From the NCBI GenBank assembly GCA_019279435.1, contig JAAALK010000079.1:110234664-110298663 (forward strand): a DNA stretch of 64,000 bases, written 5' to 3'. The notes beneath the pieces are model-generated. The model had not been told where the DNA came from. It was given only the letters and a program-made list of their open reading frames with translations, and ran no database searches. Numbering within the stretch: position 1 is the stretch's first letter; the number at the start of each line of letters is the position of its first letter. The position numbers were made by a program, and so were the translations under genes. This document shows, piece after piece, positions 21,199 through 33,400 of this stretch. Source of the DNA: Zizania palustris (taxonomy: Eukaryota; Streptophyta; Magnoliopsida; Poales; Poaceae).

Positions 21199-21228
21199 GA
21201 GTAAGTCCCCGCTTTAATATAGTTAAGA
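21199..21228 (-). other. Helitron 5' terminus
   Basis: Minus strand begins TCTTAACTATATTAAAGC at 21228, a close match to the 5' end shared by grass Helitrons (TC... with CTATATTAAAG). The preceding minus-strand base (complement of 21229) is A, as required. Confidence 0.8.
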
Positions 21229-21230
21229 TA

Positions 21231-21907
21231 TGTTGGGGGAAATAATTTCGTCATCATAAAGTAATTGGAGCAAAGACTTTGAAGACTATTTCAGAGTCTG
21301 TGTGTGCTAAGCATCTTAGTACTTCTACGATGCTCCGAAGTAGAGACTTCGAAGCGTTCGGAGCCCCCTCCCCATGCGAAGGTCCCTATAAGGATTTAAA
21401 GGGATCGCTAACACTTCAATGCCAAATAAAGCGGGGTCTTCGGCAAGGCCCCTTTGGACTCCACATCGAAGGGGCGCCACCAAACGGTTCATGATGATTA
21501 TAGTACCAACCGTTGTCTACTAGATAAGATGTTTGCTTTATGAAGACATCCTATCGTGATGAGGCTCCCATTTGGTCAAGACGTGCACCATTGCTTAGAC
21601 ATGACGTTTGCCTCATCCGAACGTCGATATGGGTTTGTACCGTCGTACCCCTACGGGGGTCCAGTGAATAGAATCCGTAAAGACGGTTGAAACTAGAGGG
21701 TAAAAGGGCATTTTCCTTGTAGATATCCCCTGTAAATACCCACTTCTTCCACTGTAATAAGAATTCAGACTCAAGCAAGTGCATACTTAGAGCCCAGCCA
21801 TAGTTAATATCCAATTCGGAGGCTTTGTTTGGACTAAAACACTTTCTTCAGCTAAGTGTTGTTCTTCAAGGTATTCAAACATGTCAGCGTAATCTTTTAC
21901 ACTAACA
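21231..21907 (+). repeat. 5' LTR of Gypsy A
   Basis: 677 bp, TGTTGG...CTAACA; the last 20 bp (GTAATCTTTTACACTAACA region) resemble the Tat LTR ends. It is followed by TGGCTCCATCCGTGGGGA, a diverged form of the Tat primer-binding site (21909-21927). It is longer than the 494-bp Tat LTR and differs in U3. Confidence 0.85.
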
Positions 21908-21927
21908 TATGGCTCCATCCGTGGGGA

Positions 21928-24900
21928 TTCTAGTCCTAAAAGATAGCATCTCTTCCACCTAAAGCTTTCTAGAGACATGCCTCCGAAAAGAAGCACAAAC
22001 ACAGTTCCCTTCTGAAGGTCTGCTCGTACCTCACGGTAGGAACTCCCACAAGCAGATACCACAACAGCTGTCGAATATGTCGTAGTCCTAAACCAGAACA
22101 TAGTACCAAAAACAGAAGACCCCTCGCGCTCCATAGGCCCCATCTACGGACCTACAGGCTGTCGCGGACCAAGGGGTTATTGGCCTTCTCCTGTCTAGAA
22201 ACCTCCTCCCGGCCTCGACAGCACTCCAGACAGACTTCGTCTGGTCGCAAGACCCAAAGACGCACTCAGGAGGAAGCGAGAGCCCAAGTGACGCTATGGT
22301 TGCTTAGAACACCTAGGTCAGGGTCGATCTGATGAGGTGGTGGCAAGCGGTCGTGAACCATCTCCCCGCTTAGGGAAGGCTGGTGATTCCACCAGCTCCC
22401 TCTGAAGTCACGGCGGTAAGTGACGCCGAGGGCCTAGAAGCGTGAAGGGGCGAGCAGAATGCTTCCTTCGACGAGGAGTCCCCGCTGCACCCTGATTTGC
22501 AAAGGGTGTGCTTCGACTCCAAATTTTGTGCGGACAAGCTCCCCAAGTACTCCGGAGATACTAACCCTGGTGAGTTCTCCCAATCATATGCCTTAGCGAT
22601 AGAGGCTTGTGGAGGGGTGCGAGATACAATAGCCAAGTGCTTCCCTCTCGCGCTCGAAAGCATCGTGCTATGATGGTTGTAGTCATTAAAGCCAGGATCT
22701 GTAAAGTCGTGGGAGCAACTGAAGAAGAAGTTTATCAACAACTTTCAAGGGACTTTCGTGGCTCCGATGTCCACAGAAAGCCTGTTTTAGGTAAAGCAGC
22801 AGCTTGGGAGATGATCCGCTAGTACTCCCAGCGCTTCGCTCATACCAAGTCCCAAATCAAGGGACTATCTAACTCTTCTGTCGTCGATGCCTCTAGCGAA
22901 GGCGTCACCAACCCCGGCCTCCTCGACAAGCTCCACTGAAATCCCATCTCATTGGTTGCCCATCTAATGATGTACTTCGAGGAGTACGCTAGATCAAATG
23001 AGGGACAAATTCGATGAAACGCGACGATCGCCCGGTGCGAGCTCCAGAAGTTAAAGTCCCTAAAGTAGGAAGTTGCATCCCTCCCCGAACCACGCCAACA
23101 AAGCATCAGCAGCATGATTCCTGGAGAAGGAGGAAGCACTACCGGTTAGAAGTGCTCAACATCGCCTCCCCCACCTCGAAGCCGCCCAAATACCAACATA
23201 ATCTAAGTAGAGGTCGAGCCGGTAGATCAAGTACTCCGGTGAGGGCCCTAGGGGAAGGCCAAACCTTCCACTGTAATGTTCATGGAGATAATCAGAGCCA
23301 CAACACCGATTCCTGTAAGTCCATTTTGGCTCTACGGAGTGACACCTTGAGCGAAGTGCAGGCCAAGGGTCCATCAACAGAGTGCCGCTAGCCATCCATT
23401 CTGAACCAGTCTAGGTAGTCAGATGGACTGAGGAACACGAAGCTCCTAGGTACCCTCCGGTGCCAAGCATATTACCAGCCCCCAAGACCGAAGAAGGCCC
23501 CGATCATCAAAAGCGCATAGTGTTGCCCATCACCGGATGTGGTGCCATGGGCAGCATGTCAAAGTGACAACATCGGGAGTACCTCCGCGAGGTGGGGCAC
23601 ATAGGGACCTCGACATCTTCCTTGACCATGCCCGAGTGGTCACATATACCCATCTCCTTCACATCCGACGATGCCCGAGGCATCAAGTTCACGCACACTG
23701 ACCCCCTCATCATCACCACCGACATCGCCGGCATAGAGGTTCATCGCATGGTGGTCGACGGAGGGAGCTCCGCCGACATCATCATCGTGCAGGCATTCGA
23801 CCAACTCTACATTTCAAAAAGACACCTGCTCCTAGCGGCCTGACCACTACAAGACTTCGCCAGGCCACTCCTTGACGCTCTCGGTCAAATAGGCCTCGAA
23901 GTTACTTTTGGCGAAGGCCCCATCGCGCGGTCGGAAGAAGTCATCTTCGACGTCGTTGACGCCCCATATGCCTACAACGCCATTTTCGGCAGGGGCATGC
24001 TGAACCAGTTCGGGGCCATTGCACACCACAACTACCTCTGCTTAAAGATGCCCATGCAGGGGGGTGCTCACTGTCCTCGGTGACCAAGCGGCAGCATGAA
24101 GGGTGGAATACGGCCACGCTGCCCCACTTGAGGCATGATAAGTCAACAGCGTGCGAGGGTACCCAAAAGACTTACAACTGATCCCGGACCCCACGAGAGG
24201 ACCAGCCGTCAAGCCTCGCCCCGAGGGAGAAATAGTCACGAAGATCATCATCAAGGAGGGGAAAGAGTATCCCGTCTAGTTCAGCGGAGGGCTAGCTGAA
24301 GTCATGGCCTCACTGGAGGAGGTAGTCCGGGACAACCTAGACGTCTTCGCATGGTTGGACAAAGACATCTCGGGGGTGGATCGGAGTATCATCGAGCACT
24401 CCCTGCTGGTAAGCCCTAAGGCCAGCCTCGTGCACCGGGGGCTATGGAAGTTCTCTAGGGAAAGAGCTGACCTCACTAAGACAGATGTGGATAAACTACT
24501 ATGAGCAGGAGTTATCAGAGAAATAAGTCATACGGAGTGGCTGTCGAACCTAGTCTTCATCAAAAAGAAAAACTCTAGTAAATGGCGTATGTGTATTGAT
24601 TTCACCTCTTTAAATAAAGCATGCCCCCGTGACCTATACCCCATGCCTATCATTGATTAATTGGTCTCGAGGAAGCTGCACCACTATTTCCTGGCACACA
24701 ACATAATCGTCCCAACCTCATACCCCCTTGGGGATATGCTCAAAAGCAAAGATTCAACCAGGAGAATAGGGAAGTGGGTCGTAGAGCTAACCCCTTTCGG
24801 CAAAACATTTGTGGCTTGTACGGCAATAAAATCTCAAGTACTCGCAGACTTCGTGGCAGAATAGACTCCACCAACAATATGGACGCCAGAAGGGGCCAGC

Positions 24901-26283
24901 GAAGGGGTCTGGACAATATACTCTGATGGGGGCGTACCAAGCATCCGGAGCAGGCACCTGAGTGGTCATCATTAGGCCTTCGGAAAGCGCGCGCTATTGG
25001 TGCCGCTCAGGTGGTTGTGAAAACAAACTCATAGATTGTTACCTGGCATGTAGATAACAGTTTTCAAGTCCAGCACCCAGACCTCACCGCATACCTAGTG
25101 GAGATCCGCAAAACCGAAGCAACATTCAAGGGGATCTCCGTCCAAAGAATTCTAGGGGCCGACAACAAGCAAGCGTACGTCCTCACCAAAGTAGCAGCCC
25201 TGGGCCAAGATATCCCGCTAAGGGATTTTTTTGAGGAGCTGTCTAGCCCTTTGGTGCCATCTACAGAACCTACCTAAATCCTCTACATACCTAGTGAAGA
25301 TTTGAGGGGTATGCTCCAATACGAAAATATGCTTCCCGAAGGTCCTGAGCTCTCAATATTACAATCTAGGATACGATGCTACCACATCATCAACGACATG
25401 TTGTACAAGTCTGTAGTATGCTCGCCGCTACTCCGATGCATCGCTCAGCCCAAAGGCCAGCAAATACTCCAAGACATCCACGAAGGCTTGTGCAGCAGCC
25501 ATTTAGCGCCCCGGGCCCTAGCTAGGAAGATGCTTCACCAAGGACTCTACTGGTCGACGATCATGGTTGATGTCGAAGCCTTGGTACGCACCTACCAAGG
25601 ATGCCAATGGATGGGTAGGCAGAGCCATCGTCTTCTAGTGCCTCTACAAGTTATAGCCCTAGTATGGCCCCTGGCCAGATGGGGCATGGATCTAATTGTA
25701 CCCTTTCCAAAGGCGAAGGGGAGCTTGAAGTTTGTTGTGGTGGAAATTGAATATTTATCCAAGGGGTTCGAAGCCGAGCCCCTTACAACAATCACTTCAA
25801 ATAATGTCTAGAAATTTTAGGGTAGAATATTATTTGCAGGTTCGGAGTGCCTAGGAAACTAACGATCGACAACGGCACCTAGTTCGATGTTGAACCATTT
25901 AGAGAATTTTGTGAAGGGCTGGGGATTCTAATGTGCTTTGTAGCCGTCAGGCATCCACAATCCAATGGAGCCGTTCAAAGAGCCAATGGAAATATCATGT
26001 CCGGCCTAAATCACCGCATTGTAGGCCTCGCAAAGGTGCTTTGGACCGAGGAATTGCCTAAAATTCCATGGTCCATTCAAACCACTCAAGACTGGTCAAC
26101 AGGATTCACACAGTTCCAATTGTTATTCGGAGACGAGGCCATGACGCCAACAAAACTAAAAGGAGGGTCCTTGCAAACAACGGAGCCTGAAGCCGAAGGG
26201 GAAAGGCATGCCTCGCTGGATTTGTCTGAAGAAACAAGGCTTAGGGTCGTCGCCAACCTAATGAAGTACCACAAGAATGAAGG
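21928..26283 (+). pseudogene. Gag-pol remnant of Gypsy A
   Basis: Homologous to the Tat gag-pol but with many stops and frameshifts. Recognisable pieces: leader and gag (22330-23400; YALAIEACGG, CFPLALES), protease (23745-23810; VVDGGSSADIII), start of RT (24280-24660; WRMCIDFTSLNKACPRD), degenerate RNase H (24661-24860), archaeal RNase H traces (24900-25260), integrase (25440-26270; GMDLIVPFP, HPQSNGAVQRANGN). At 24655-24665 the RT core, including the catalytic YMDD and about 275 codons, is missing: the chain passes from the IDQLV-equivalent straight to RKLHHYFLAH. The remnant ends where Tat-0 begins. Confidence 0.88.
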
Positions 26284-26552
26284 TGTTGGCGCAACGGGTT
26301 ACACTAATAGGTTCTATAAGATTAAGAAATGACAAACGAATTGTTTGTGAATGCAGACTATCTCAAGTCTCCGAATAGGATAATAGCTCGAAGTAGTTTG
26401 AAGTGGTGTATTGAATATCTGAATATTCGATGCCTATTACTGGGTGAGAAGGGGGTATTTATAGGTAAAACCTCTAAGGAAAAGACCTTTTTACCCCTCA
26501 ATTACAACCGACATAATGGAAACTATTTCGGTATCCCAAATTGGGTTAATAT
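26284..26552 (-). repeat. 3' LTR of Tat-0, distal piece
   Basis: Begins TGTTGGCGCAACGGGTTAC and aligns to bases 1-270 of the Tat-1 LTR in plus orientation, including GGTATTTATAGG (TATA complement). It ends with AATAT (26548-26552), the target duplication of the CRM-like insertion. Confidence 0.9.
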
Positions 26553-29449
26553 TGATGAGGACATCACTTCACATGATACTCACATGGAGCCTCCACCTAC
26601 AATTCAATTACAAGTACCAATCACACGCGCCCATGCCCGTCGCTTGAACCATGAGGTTAATTCTTTCCTTAGCAACTATGTTAATATTTGTTTGGATGGG
26701 ATGCTACTTAATACTAGTGATATTTTGTTGCTTAGGAACATGGGATATGGAATAGGAGAGTTGGACTTGAAAATGGAGTCGCACGGATGATTTCAAGTCA
26801 AGAATTCGCTGGTTCGGACTACATCAACCATCATGCACCAAAATAAGCGTAACTTCCTCATACGAAGTCCGATTGGCGCGTTCTTGGACTTTTTGGAAAG
26901 CTAAGGAGAATACTGATCTTTTGGAGTTGGTTTCACCTCATTTGGAGTCTCGAGTCATCCTGTGTGACTGAAACAGTCCTGCGTGACAGAATTGGGCCGA
27001 GTTGGACCTTGTACTGAGTTGGAGGCCGTGTTGGCCCATAGTCTGAGTCGTGTGCGCCTCCTACAGGCTGCCCACGCCCTATATACTCACGACAACCGTC
27101 ATTAGGGTTAGGTTTTGCTTTGTTTGTGAGAAACCAAGGGTTGTTTTCAGTATTTATGATGAGTGATTGACAGACTTTTAACCTCTGTTCGAAGGGGTAC
27201 CTCCGGAAGGGGTTCGAAGGTTGGACCTCTGAAGGGTGTTCGGAGGTGGTGTCACCGAAGGGTGTTCGGTGTTTGCTTGCTGCAGCTGTTGCAGCGGAGT
27301 GTGCTCGTCGGAGGGGTCCGACAGTACGCGATGACTGGGTTCGTACCGAAGGCTTCGGTACTTTGGGCGGTACACCGGAGTGTGTGCCGGAGGTTGCTAA
27401 CCCGGAGAGGTCTCCGGAGTACTGGATACACTTGTCTGCTTGTCGGTGGTGCGCAGGGACTTCGGAGGCGACGGACAAGGTTCAAGCCAGGTGAACCTGG
27501 GTCAAGCGGGAGGCTTGATGCCAGGGGAGCGGGGAGCTCCGTCACGGTGGCTGCGAAGGTGGTCCGGGTCGGTCCTCGGGTCGAGGCGCGCCAGGTGAAG
27601 GCAGAGAGTGCGGAGCGTGGCTCCGGCTGAAGGTGCTCCGAGACAAAGTCCTCGGAGGTGAGGCACTTCGAAGGTACTCCGAATGGAGTGACTTCGGAGT
27701 TGGTGGAACAAGTCCTCTGCGGAGGCATGGAATTCGAAGTGTGCTCCGGAGGGAGACATTCGAAGGTACCCGACGAAGGTCTCAGAAGTCGAGGTGCATC
27801 GAAGGCATGGTCCGGGTGAGGCTCGTCGAGGAGTGTGCTCGGGGAGAGGCACTACGACGAAGTGCTCATGGAATGCTTCATGCGGAGGCCTTGGACGAAG
27901 GAGGGACTTCGAAGGGTGGTACTCCGAAGGTGGGGCTTCGGAGTGTGGTTGTCTTGTGGTACTTCGGCCTGCATGGCTTCGGTACACGGACTGACGGAGT
28001 TCGAGCTGGGCGAAGCTGCGAAGCCGTGGTGGTCCACTCCGGAGGTGTTGGTGCGAAGGCCCAAGGGCTTTGACGGCTTCGGCTCAAAACCGTCACTGTA
28101 TCGAAGGCTGACTTCGGTGAAGCGAAGGCCATCTGGCTCAAGGCTTCTCACCGAAGCTATCGCACCCCTCGCGTGCGAAGGGGGCTTCGGAAAGGTCAAA
28201 GGCTGCAAGTCTGACAGTGTCTGCTCTGCAAAAAGCTGGCGCTGTCCCCTCTACAAAGGCTGACAGAGAAGCCTCCAATAAAGTTGACTACCTTTTGTAC
28301 CCCTCAGTTCTGTAGAGTCAAAACCAATGTAAACCCTAGGGGTAAAGTAGTCAATTCCTTTGGATGAACTGTGGGCTATAAATATGGGGGCTCGGTAGGT
28401 AACATTTAACACTTTGAGCATTTACTGTTGAGCTCCTGTACTAGCTACACACTTCGTTGTATTCATCCAGAGTTCAATTTTATTGTGTTCCTTGTTCAAG
28501 TGGCGAAGCCCTGCTTCTGTGTGCTTTTTGCTTGAGCTCGTTTTACATACCTCGCTAGTTGTAGTGCACCGAAGCCTGTCTAGGCGAAGGGTGTTTTGTG
28601 CGAAGTGTGTTTTTCAGTGTGCTGTCGCACTGTGTAACAGGAGGCGAGACCTCGCTGCTTACTAGCGAAGCCCTGATCGAAGCCCGTGCTTTTATCGTGT
28701 CTGTGACTCTAGCGAAGTCTGTCAGTGTGTGTTTAGACCTTCGTGTACGAAGCCCAGCACCAGTTGCTGCTGCCAAGTACTTGGTCGAAGTCCTCAGTGG
28801 GGTGTCCACTTTTGCGAAGGGTGAAGTGTGAAGCCTGCTCGAAGCACCCTGTGTGCGGGGCCTGCACTGACTTAGCAGAGTAGATTTTCGAGGGTTGTAA
28901 GTGGAGCGAAGTCTTCTTGGCTTCGAACTTTTGGACCTACGAAGCCTGTGTTCGGAGTTGTCAAAGGACATCCGAACCAGACCTCCAAAGGTAGTGTTCG
29001 AAGCCTGTTCCGCAGAAGACAGAACTAAAACCGAAGGCTAGTTTTTAGCCCGATTTTTTAAAAGCTCCCATTCACCTCCCCTCTGGTCGCCATTTCCGGT
29101 CCAACGTTTGCATCTACACTCGTGTGTTTAGATCCTGCTATTGCACCAGACCGATTGGCTGCTGCAACGGCGTTTGTGAAACCTCTCCTCATCATAGTTC
29201 ATCTGTGATTTGGCATTCGACTCGTGTTCTTCCTGTTCTTGCTTGTGTTCTTGGATTCGCTTGCAGGAACCAGCCTTCATGGCGAGGTCAATTGCGCCCT
29301 GCGTGGTTGATAGCCAACGGAGACGGTGGTGTAGCGATTGTAAGGTTTTGATCCGTCGGACCGGAGCCTTGGATCGTCAACGTCGAGATTCTCCACCAAT
29401 CCAAGTTATCCTTACCTAGCGGAAGATCGGGACCCATCCACCTATTGGT
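26553..29449 (+). repeat. Left LTR of the CRM-like element, interrupted
   Basis: About 913 bp after removing the SIRE-like solo LTR and its duplicated GTTTG. Its first 240 bp carry the normal pol C-terminal coding tail (PITRAHARRLNHEVNSFL), as expected when an LTR overlaps the end of pol. The right end was placed before TTGTATCAGAGC; it does not show the usual CA, so it is uncertain by a few bases. Confidence 0.8.
27127..29105 (+). mobile_element. SIRE-like Copia solo LTR 1
   Basis: Starts TGAGAAACCAAGGG and ends GGTCCAAC, flanked by GTTTG (27122-27126 and 29106-29110). The uninterrupted site can be read in the inverted CRM LTR near 36100. A TATA box TATAAATA is at 28377-28384. The 3' end (TCACCTCCCCTCTGGTCGCC) has the look of SIRE/Opie-type Copia LTR ends. 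It is very GC-rich at 27170-28260 and crowded with CGAAG, TTCGGAG and CCGGAG words, which keeps several frames open on both strands; none looks like a real protein. No internal Copia domain is present, so it is a solo LTR. Confidence 0.8.
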
Positions 29450-29462
29450 TTGTATCAGAGCT
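29450..29462 (+). other. Primer-binding site of the CRM-like element
   Basis: TTGTATCAGAGCTC matches the tRNA-iMet site TGGTATCAGAGC apart from its start, immediately after the left LTR. Confidence 0.7.
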
Positions 29463-30499
29463 CAGGTTTCCCGTTAGGTAATCTCAATCTTCTTTTATTT
29501 TTACCTAGAGTCCAGAAAACCATCACAAAGAAATCCCCACCGAGAACCCCTTTGTGCCTTGCGATTTTAATTTCAGTTTTTAGCTTTGTTGAGTTTGTGT
29601 TCTTGGTCGAGTCTTGTTGCTGGTTTAGTCATCCCTTTGTGTCATTTGAGTAGTAATTGATCTTGTGTCTCAAAAAAATTACCCCACCCAAAACCCCCCT
29701 CCACAACCCTAGTCGGTTTCCACTTGGTTTCCTACTCGGTTTTCCACATCGAGTCCTTGTGACCCCCTTCGGTAAAACAGGCATAACTTTTCGCTCGTTT
29801 GTCAGAAAAATCTGAAATGTTTTGAGCATCTTCTTCTCCCAATTTGGAGCCGACCCAAACTGGGCTTTGCCCTGTTTGGTTTCATCAGAATTGCCAAAAA
29901 ATCAGGAAGATAAAGAAAAAAATTGGTCAAAGTTTTTGCACGCCGTTTAGAGAACTTGTTGAATTTCTGTGAACCACATCCCACCTCAGTTGCAGGTGCC
30001 AATTTTTGTGGTTGCATCTCTTGTCATCCTTGTTCAAAAAAAATATATAGTGAAAAAAAACAAAAAAAAACGAGAAGAAGCAAAAGAGAACCGGTCATGT
30101 CGTTTGCTACCTTGTTCTTCCTTCCACTTGAGTTTTGGGCACATAGTTTCCCTCTATTGCTTGAATTTCTCCTTGGGAGCACTTAGACCAGCAACTTTGA
30201 CGAGTACTAGGGAACACTTATTGAACTTGGTTTAACTGTTATTACTATCGCTATTCCTTGCTACTTACTTTGCCTTCCAAGCTACACCTTCTCTTGTTCA
30301 GGACAGGTTCACATCTTGCAATCTCCCACCACCCTCCACTTGGTTCTTCACATGTAGGCCGGTTACCTCACTGCGGCATGGTAAGAACACTTGCAAGCGT
30401 GGGTAAGGCGCTTGACAGATTGCTTCCACCACACACCCACCACCCCACCTAGTTGCTTTCCATAAGGACTGTTCTTTGTTGTTTTGTCTTTTCACTAAC
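29463..30499 (+). other. Untranslated leader of the CRM-like element
   Basis: About 1 kb between primer site and gag; AT-rich with A-runs near 30035-30075. No coding similarity is seen. Confidence 0.6.
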
Positions 30500-33400
30500 A
30501 TGGCAGATAACAACGGTACCCCTCCATCCAATTTTAATGACTGTGTCTCATGACGTGCTCTACTGGAGTCTCAGCGGCAGACCCAACACTCCATCGAACG
30601 TCTCGCGTGTACTGTGGCTGACCTAGTGGACCGGATGACTGCCCTAGAGACACGCTTGCCTGCTGCACAAGCCGACGACGACCATGTTGAGGAGGAAGAC
30701 GACCATGTTGAGGAGGAAGACGACCTATCCGATGCCGGGAACAATGGCATTGACCCTGACGAGGCTGCATGTCATCGCTTTCAGTTCAATCATCAAGGTA
30801 TGGGCGGCCACCGCAACCGCCATCCACGAGGTAACAATGACAACCGCGGGAACAATGATCCCTACTCCAAGGTAAAATTTTCAGTACCTTATTTTGCTGA
30901 CACCTATGATCCAGATGCATATTTAGATTGGGATATGTCAGTCGAACAAAAATTTAATGCTCACATGGTTCCTGCTATCCACCGCGTGTGCTTAGCTACT
31001 AGTGGCTTCACTGGATATGCTCTTCTTTGGTGGACTGAAATAGTTCAGGTGCAATGAACCACAAAATTGGAATATGTTAAAATGGCAAATGCGTGGTATA
31101 TGGGTTCCTCCTTCATATAAACGTGATTTGAGAAAAAAATGCAGCGCCTAAAACAAGGAAATAAATCGGTAGAGGAGTATTATCAGGAGCTGCAAATAGG
31201 TTGCATGCATGCTGAAATTGAGGAGGACAATGAGGATAAAATGGCCCGTTTTTATGGTGGTTTAAGACGTGAAATTCAGGATATCATTGATTATAAAGAA
31301 TACAATACTATCACTCGTCTTTTCCACCTTGCTATACTTGCAGAAAAAGAATTGCAGGGTCACCAACAACCACAACGCAGCATGAGGACCAACATTGGTG
31401 GTGCCACTTCACGCTCAAGTGGGCAGCAGCGGCGACCACCACCTCCTTCTCGACCGGCGGTTACATCAGCACCTTCTGCATCTATAGCCCAGGCTGAGAG
31501 CTCCAAAGCTGTAGCATCCAAGGCGCCAGCCAAGCCCACCACCTCGGCGGCCTCTACTGCACGTTCTGCAGCGATCCAGTGTCACCGATGCAAAGGATTC
31601 GGCCACGTTATGAAGGACTGCCCTAGTCAGCGGGCTTATATTGCTACGGAAGATGGTGGCTATGTAAGTGCTAGTGATGTTGAAGATGAATATGCACTTG
31701 CTACAAACATTGCAAGAGATTACGATGCTTCTGACGATGACGCTGTTTTTGTACCGGATACCTCTGCCGGCCATGAAGCACTTATTGTACAACGTGTTTT
31801 GAGCACTCACATGGAGCAGGACAACCGGGCACAACGGAACAATCTATTTCAGATCTTCTTCATCGTCAATGACCGTCGTGTACGTGTCATCATCGACAGC
31901 GGTAGTTGCAACAATTTGGTGAGCCACGACATGGTAACTAAGCTTCAACTTCCCACACGTGCGCATCCACACCCTTACCACGTGCAATGGTTCAACAATA
32001 GCGGTAAGGTCAAGGTAACACAAACTGCTCACATCAGATTTTCCATTGGTACATACTTCGTTGTTGCTGATTTTGATGTAGTACCAATGCAAGCATGTTC
32101 TCTATTACTTGGTAGACCTTGGGAGTAATAAGTACACATTTATGTATAAAGGAAAGAAAGTTACTTTGCTTCCTATGACTCCTGCTTAAATTGTGAAATT
32201 TGAACAAGAAAAACATGCTAAGGACGCACAAACGAGCAAACAACCTTCTGAAAATCAGCAAGTAGCTAAGACACTTTTGAGGCAATAGAAAGATAAAGTT
32301 GCTTCTCCTTCTTCATCACAAGTTATTAATCTGAAAGGACGTGTCATGCTTGCAACTAAAACTGACCTTGCTGAAATTTGTGATGATACTCCCATGATAT
32401 ATGGCTTGATTTGCACGAACATGCTGTTTTCACTTGCCAACATTCCTAGCTCTGTTCCCATTGCAGTCACTGACCTTTTGCAGGAGTTTAACGATGTTTT
32501 TCCTGCTCAGATACCACCCGGGCTGCCACCATTACGCGGCATCGAGCACCAAATTGATTTGATCCCAGGAGCATCTCTTCCTAATCATGCAGCGTACCGT
32601 ACCAATCCGGAGGAGACAAAAGAAATTCAGCGCCAAGTACAGGACCTTCTTGATCGTGGGTACGTCCGTGAAAGTCTTAGTCCTTGTGCAGTACCCGTTC
32701 TTTTGGTGCCTAAGAAAGATGGTAGTTGGCGCATGTGTGTTGATTGTCGTGCTATTAATAATATCACCAAATTCCTAGATTGGATGACATGCTTGATGAG
32801 CTTAGTGGTGCCATTATCTTTACTAAGATCGATCTCTGTAGTGGCTACCACCAAATTTGCATGAAACTAGGTGATGAATGGAAAACTGCTTTTAAAACAA
32901 AGTTTGGATTATATGAGTGGCTTGTCATGCCTTTTGGACTTACTAATGCACCTAGTACCTTCATGCGCTTGATGAATAAAGTCCTACGACCCTTTATAGG
33001 ACGCTTTGTGGTAGTATACTTTGATGATATCTTGATTTACAACAAGTCTCCCACTGAACATGTTGAACACCTACGTGTTGTTTTTTCTGTCCTACGTAAG
33101 GCTAGATTGTTTGGTAACCTTGAGAAGTGCACGTTTTGCATGGATCGAGTTGTGTTTCTTGGATATGTTGTCACTTCATAGGGCATTGAGGTTGACGCGG
33201 CGAAGGTAGAAGCAATCAACAGCTGGCCGCAACCCCAAACTATCACACAAGTACGTAGTTTTCTTGGTCTTGCATGTTTCTACCAGCGTTTTGTGAAAGA
33301 TTTCAGCACCATAGACGATCCTTTGAATGAGTTGACCAAGAAGGGAGTTTCTTTTACTTGGGAACCAGCACAAGAACAAGCTTTTGCCACACTCAAGGAT

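Larger units (their letters stand above)
68..21228 (-). mobile_element. Helitron, autonomous type, interrupted by Tat-1
   Basis: Rolling-circle transposon read on the minus strand. The 5' end is at 21228 (starts TCTTAACTATATTAAAGC) and the 3' end at 68 (ends CTAG after a palindromic GC-rich stretch). The element lies between host A (67) and T (21229), the A/T insertion rule of Helitrons. It encodes a zinc-finger/Rep/PIF1-type helicase protein and an RPA-like protein on the same strand, which is the plant autonomous gene set. Removing Tat-1 and one copy of its TSD leaves about 9.5 kb. The Rep/helicase gene carries a nonsense codon and at least two frameshifts besides the insertion, so this copy is now defective. 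The termini were recognised from family features and not by alignment. Confidence 0.88.
21231..26283 (+). mobile_element. Gypsy A: decayed Tat-like element, 5' part
   Basis: Plus-oriented Gypsy element with a 5' LTR (21231-21907), a decayed primer site, and a heavily mutated gag-pol ending at 26283, where the Tat-0 LTR begins. Its 3' part is not in the window. It is the oldest visible layer: the Helitron sits in its left target duplication and Tat-0 in its integrase region. Protein similarity to Tat-1 runs throughout, including the archaeal-type RNase H and integrase regions. Confidence 0.85.
26268..29137. repeat. Copy 1 of a long direct duplication
   Basis: Repeated at 61132-64000, running out of the window there. 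It covers 16 bp of Gypsy A, the left part of the Tat-0 LTR, and the CRM-like 5' LTR with its nested SIRE-like solo LTR. By eye only two differences were found: one A fewer in copy 2 near 26480, and G27034 versus T. Confidence 0.93.

Noticed and set aside
20994..21257. GC-rich frames on both strands near the Helitron 5' end
   Set aside because: No domain; they overlap on both strands and include the Helitron terminus and a 30-bp repeat.
27163..28263. Several long overlapping frames (up to about 160 codons) on both strands of the SIRE-like LTR, repeated at 62026-63126
   Set aside because: They follow a GC-rich, stop-poor, word-biased sequence inside an LTR, have no domain, and exist on both strands at once.
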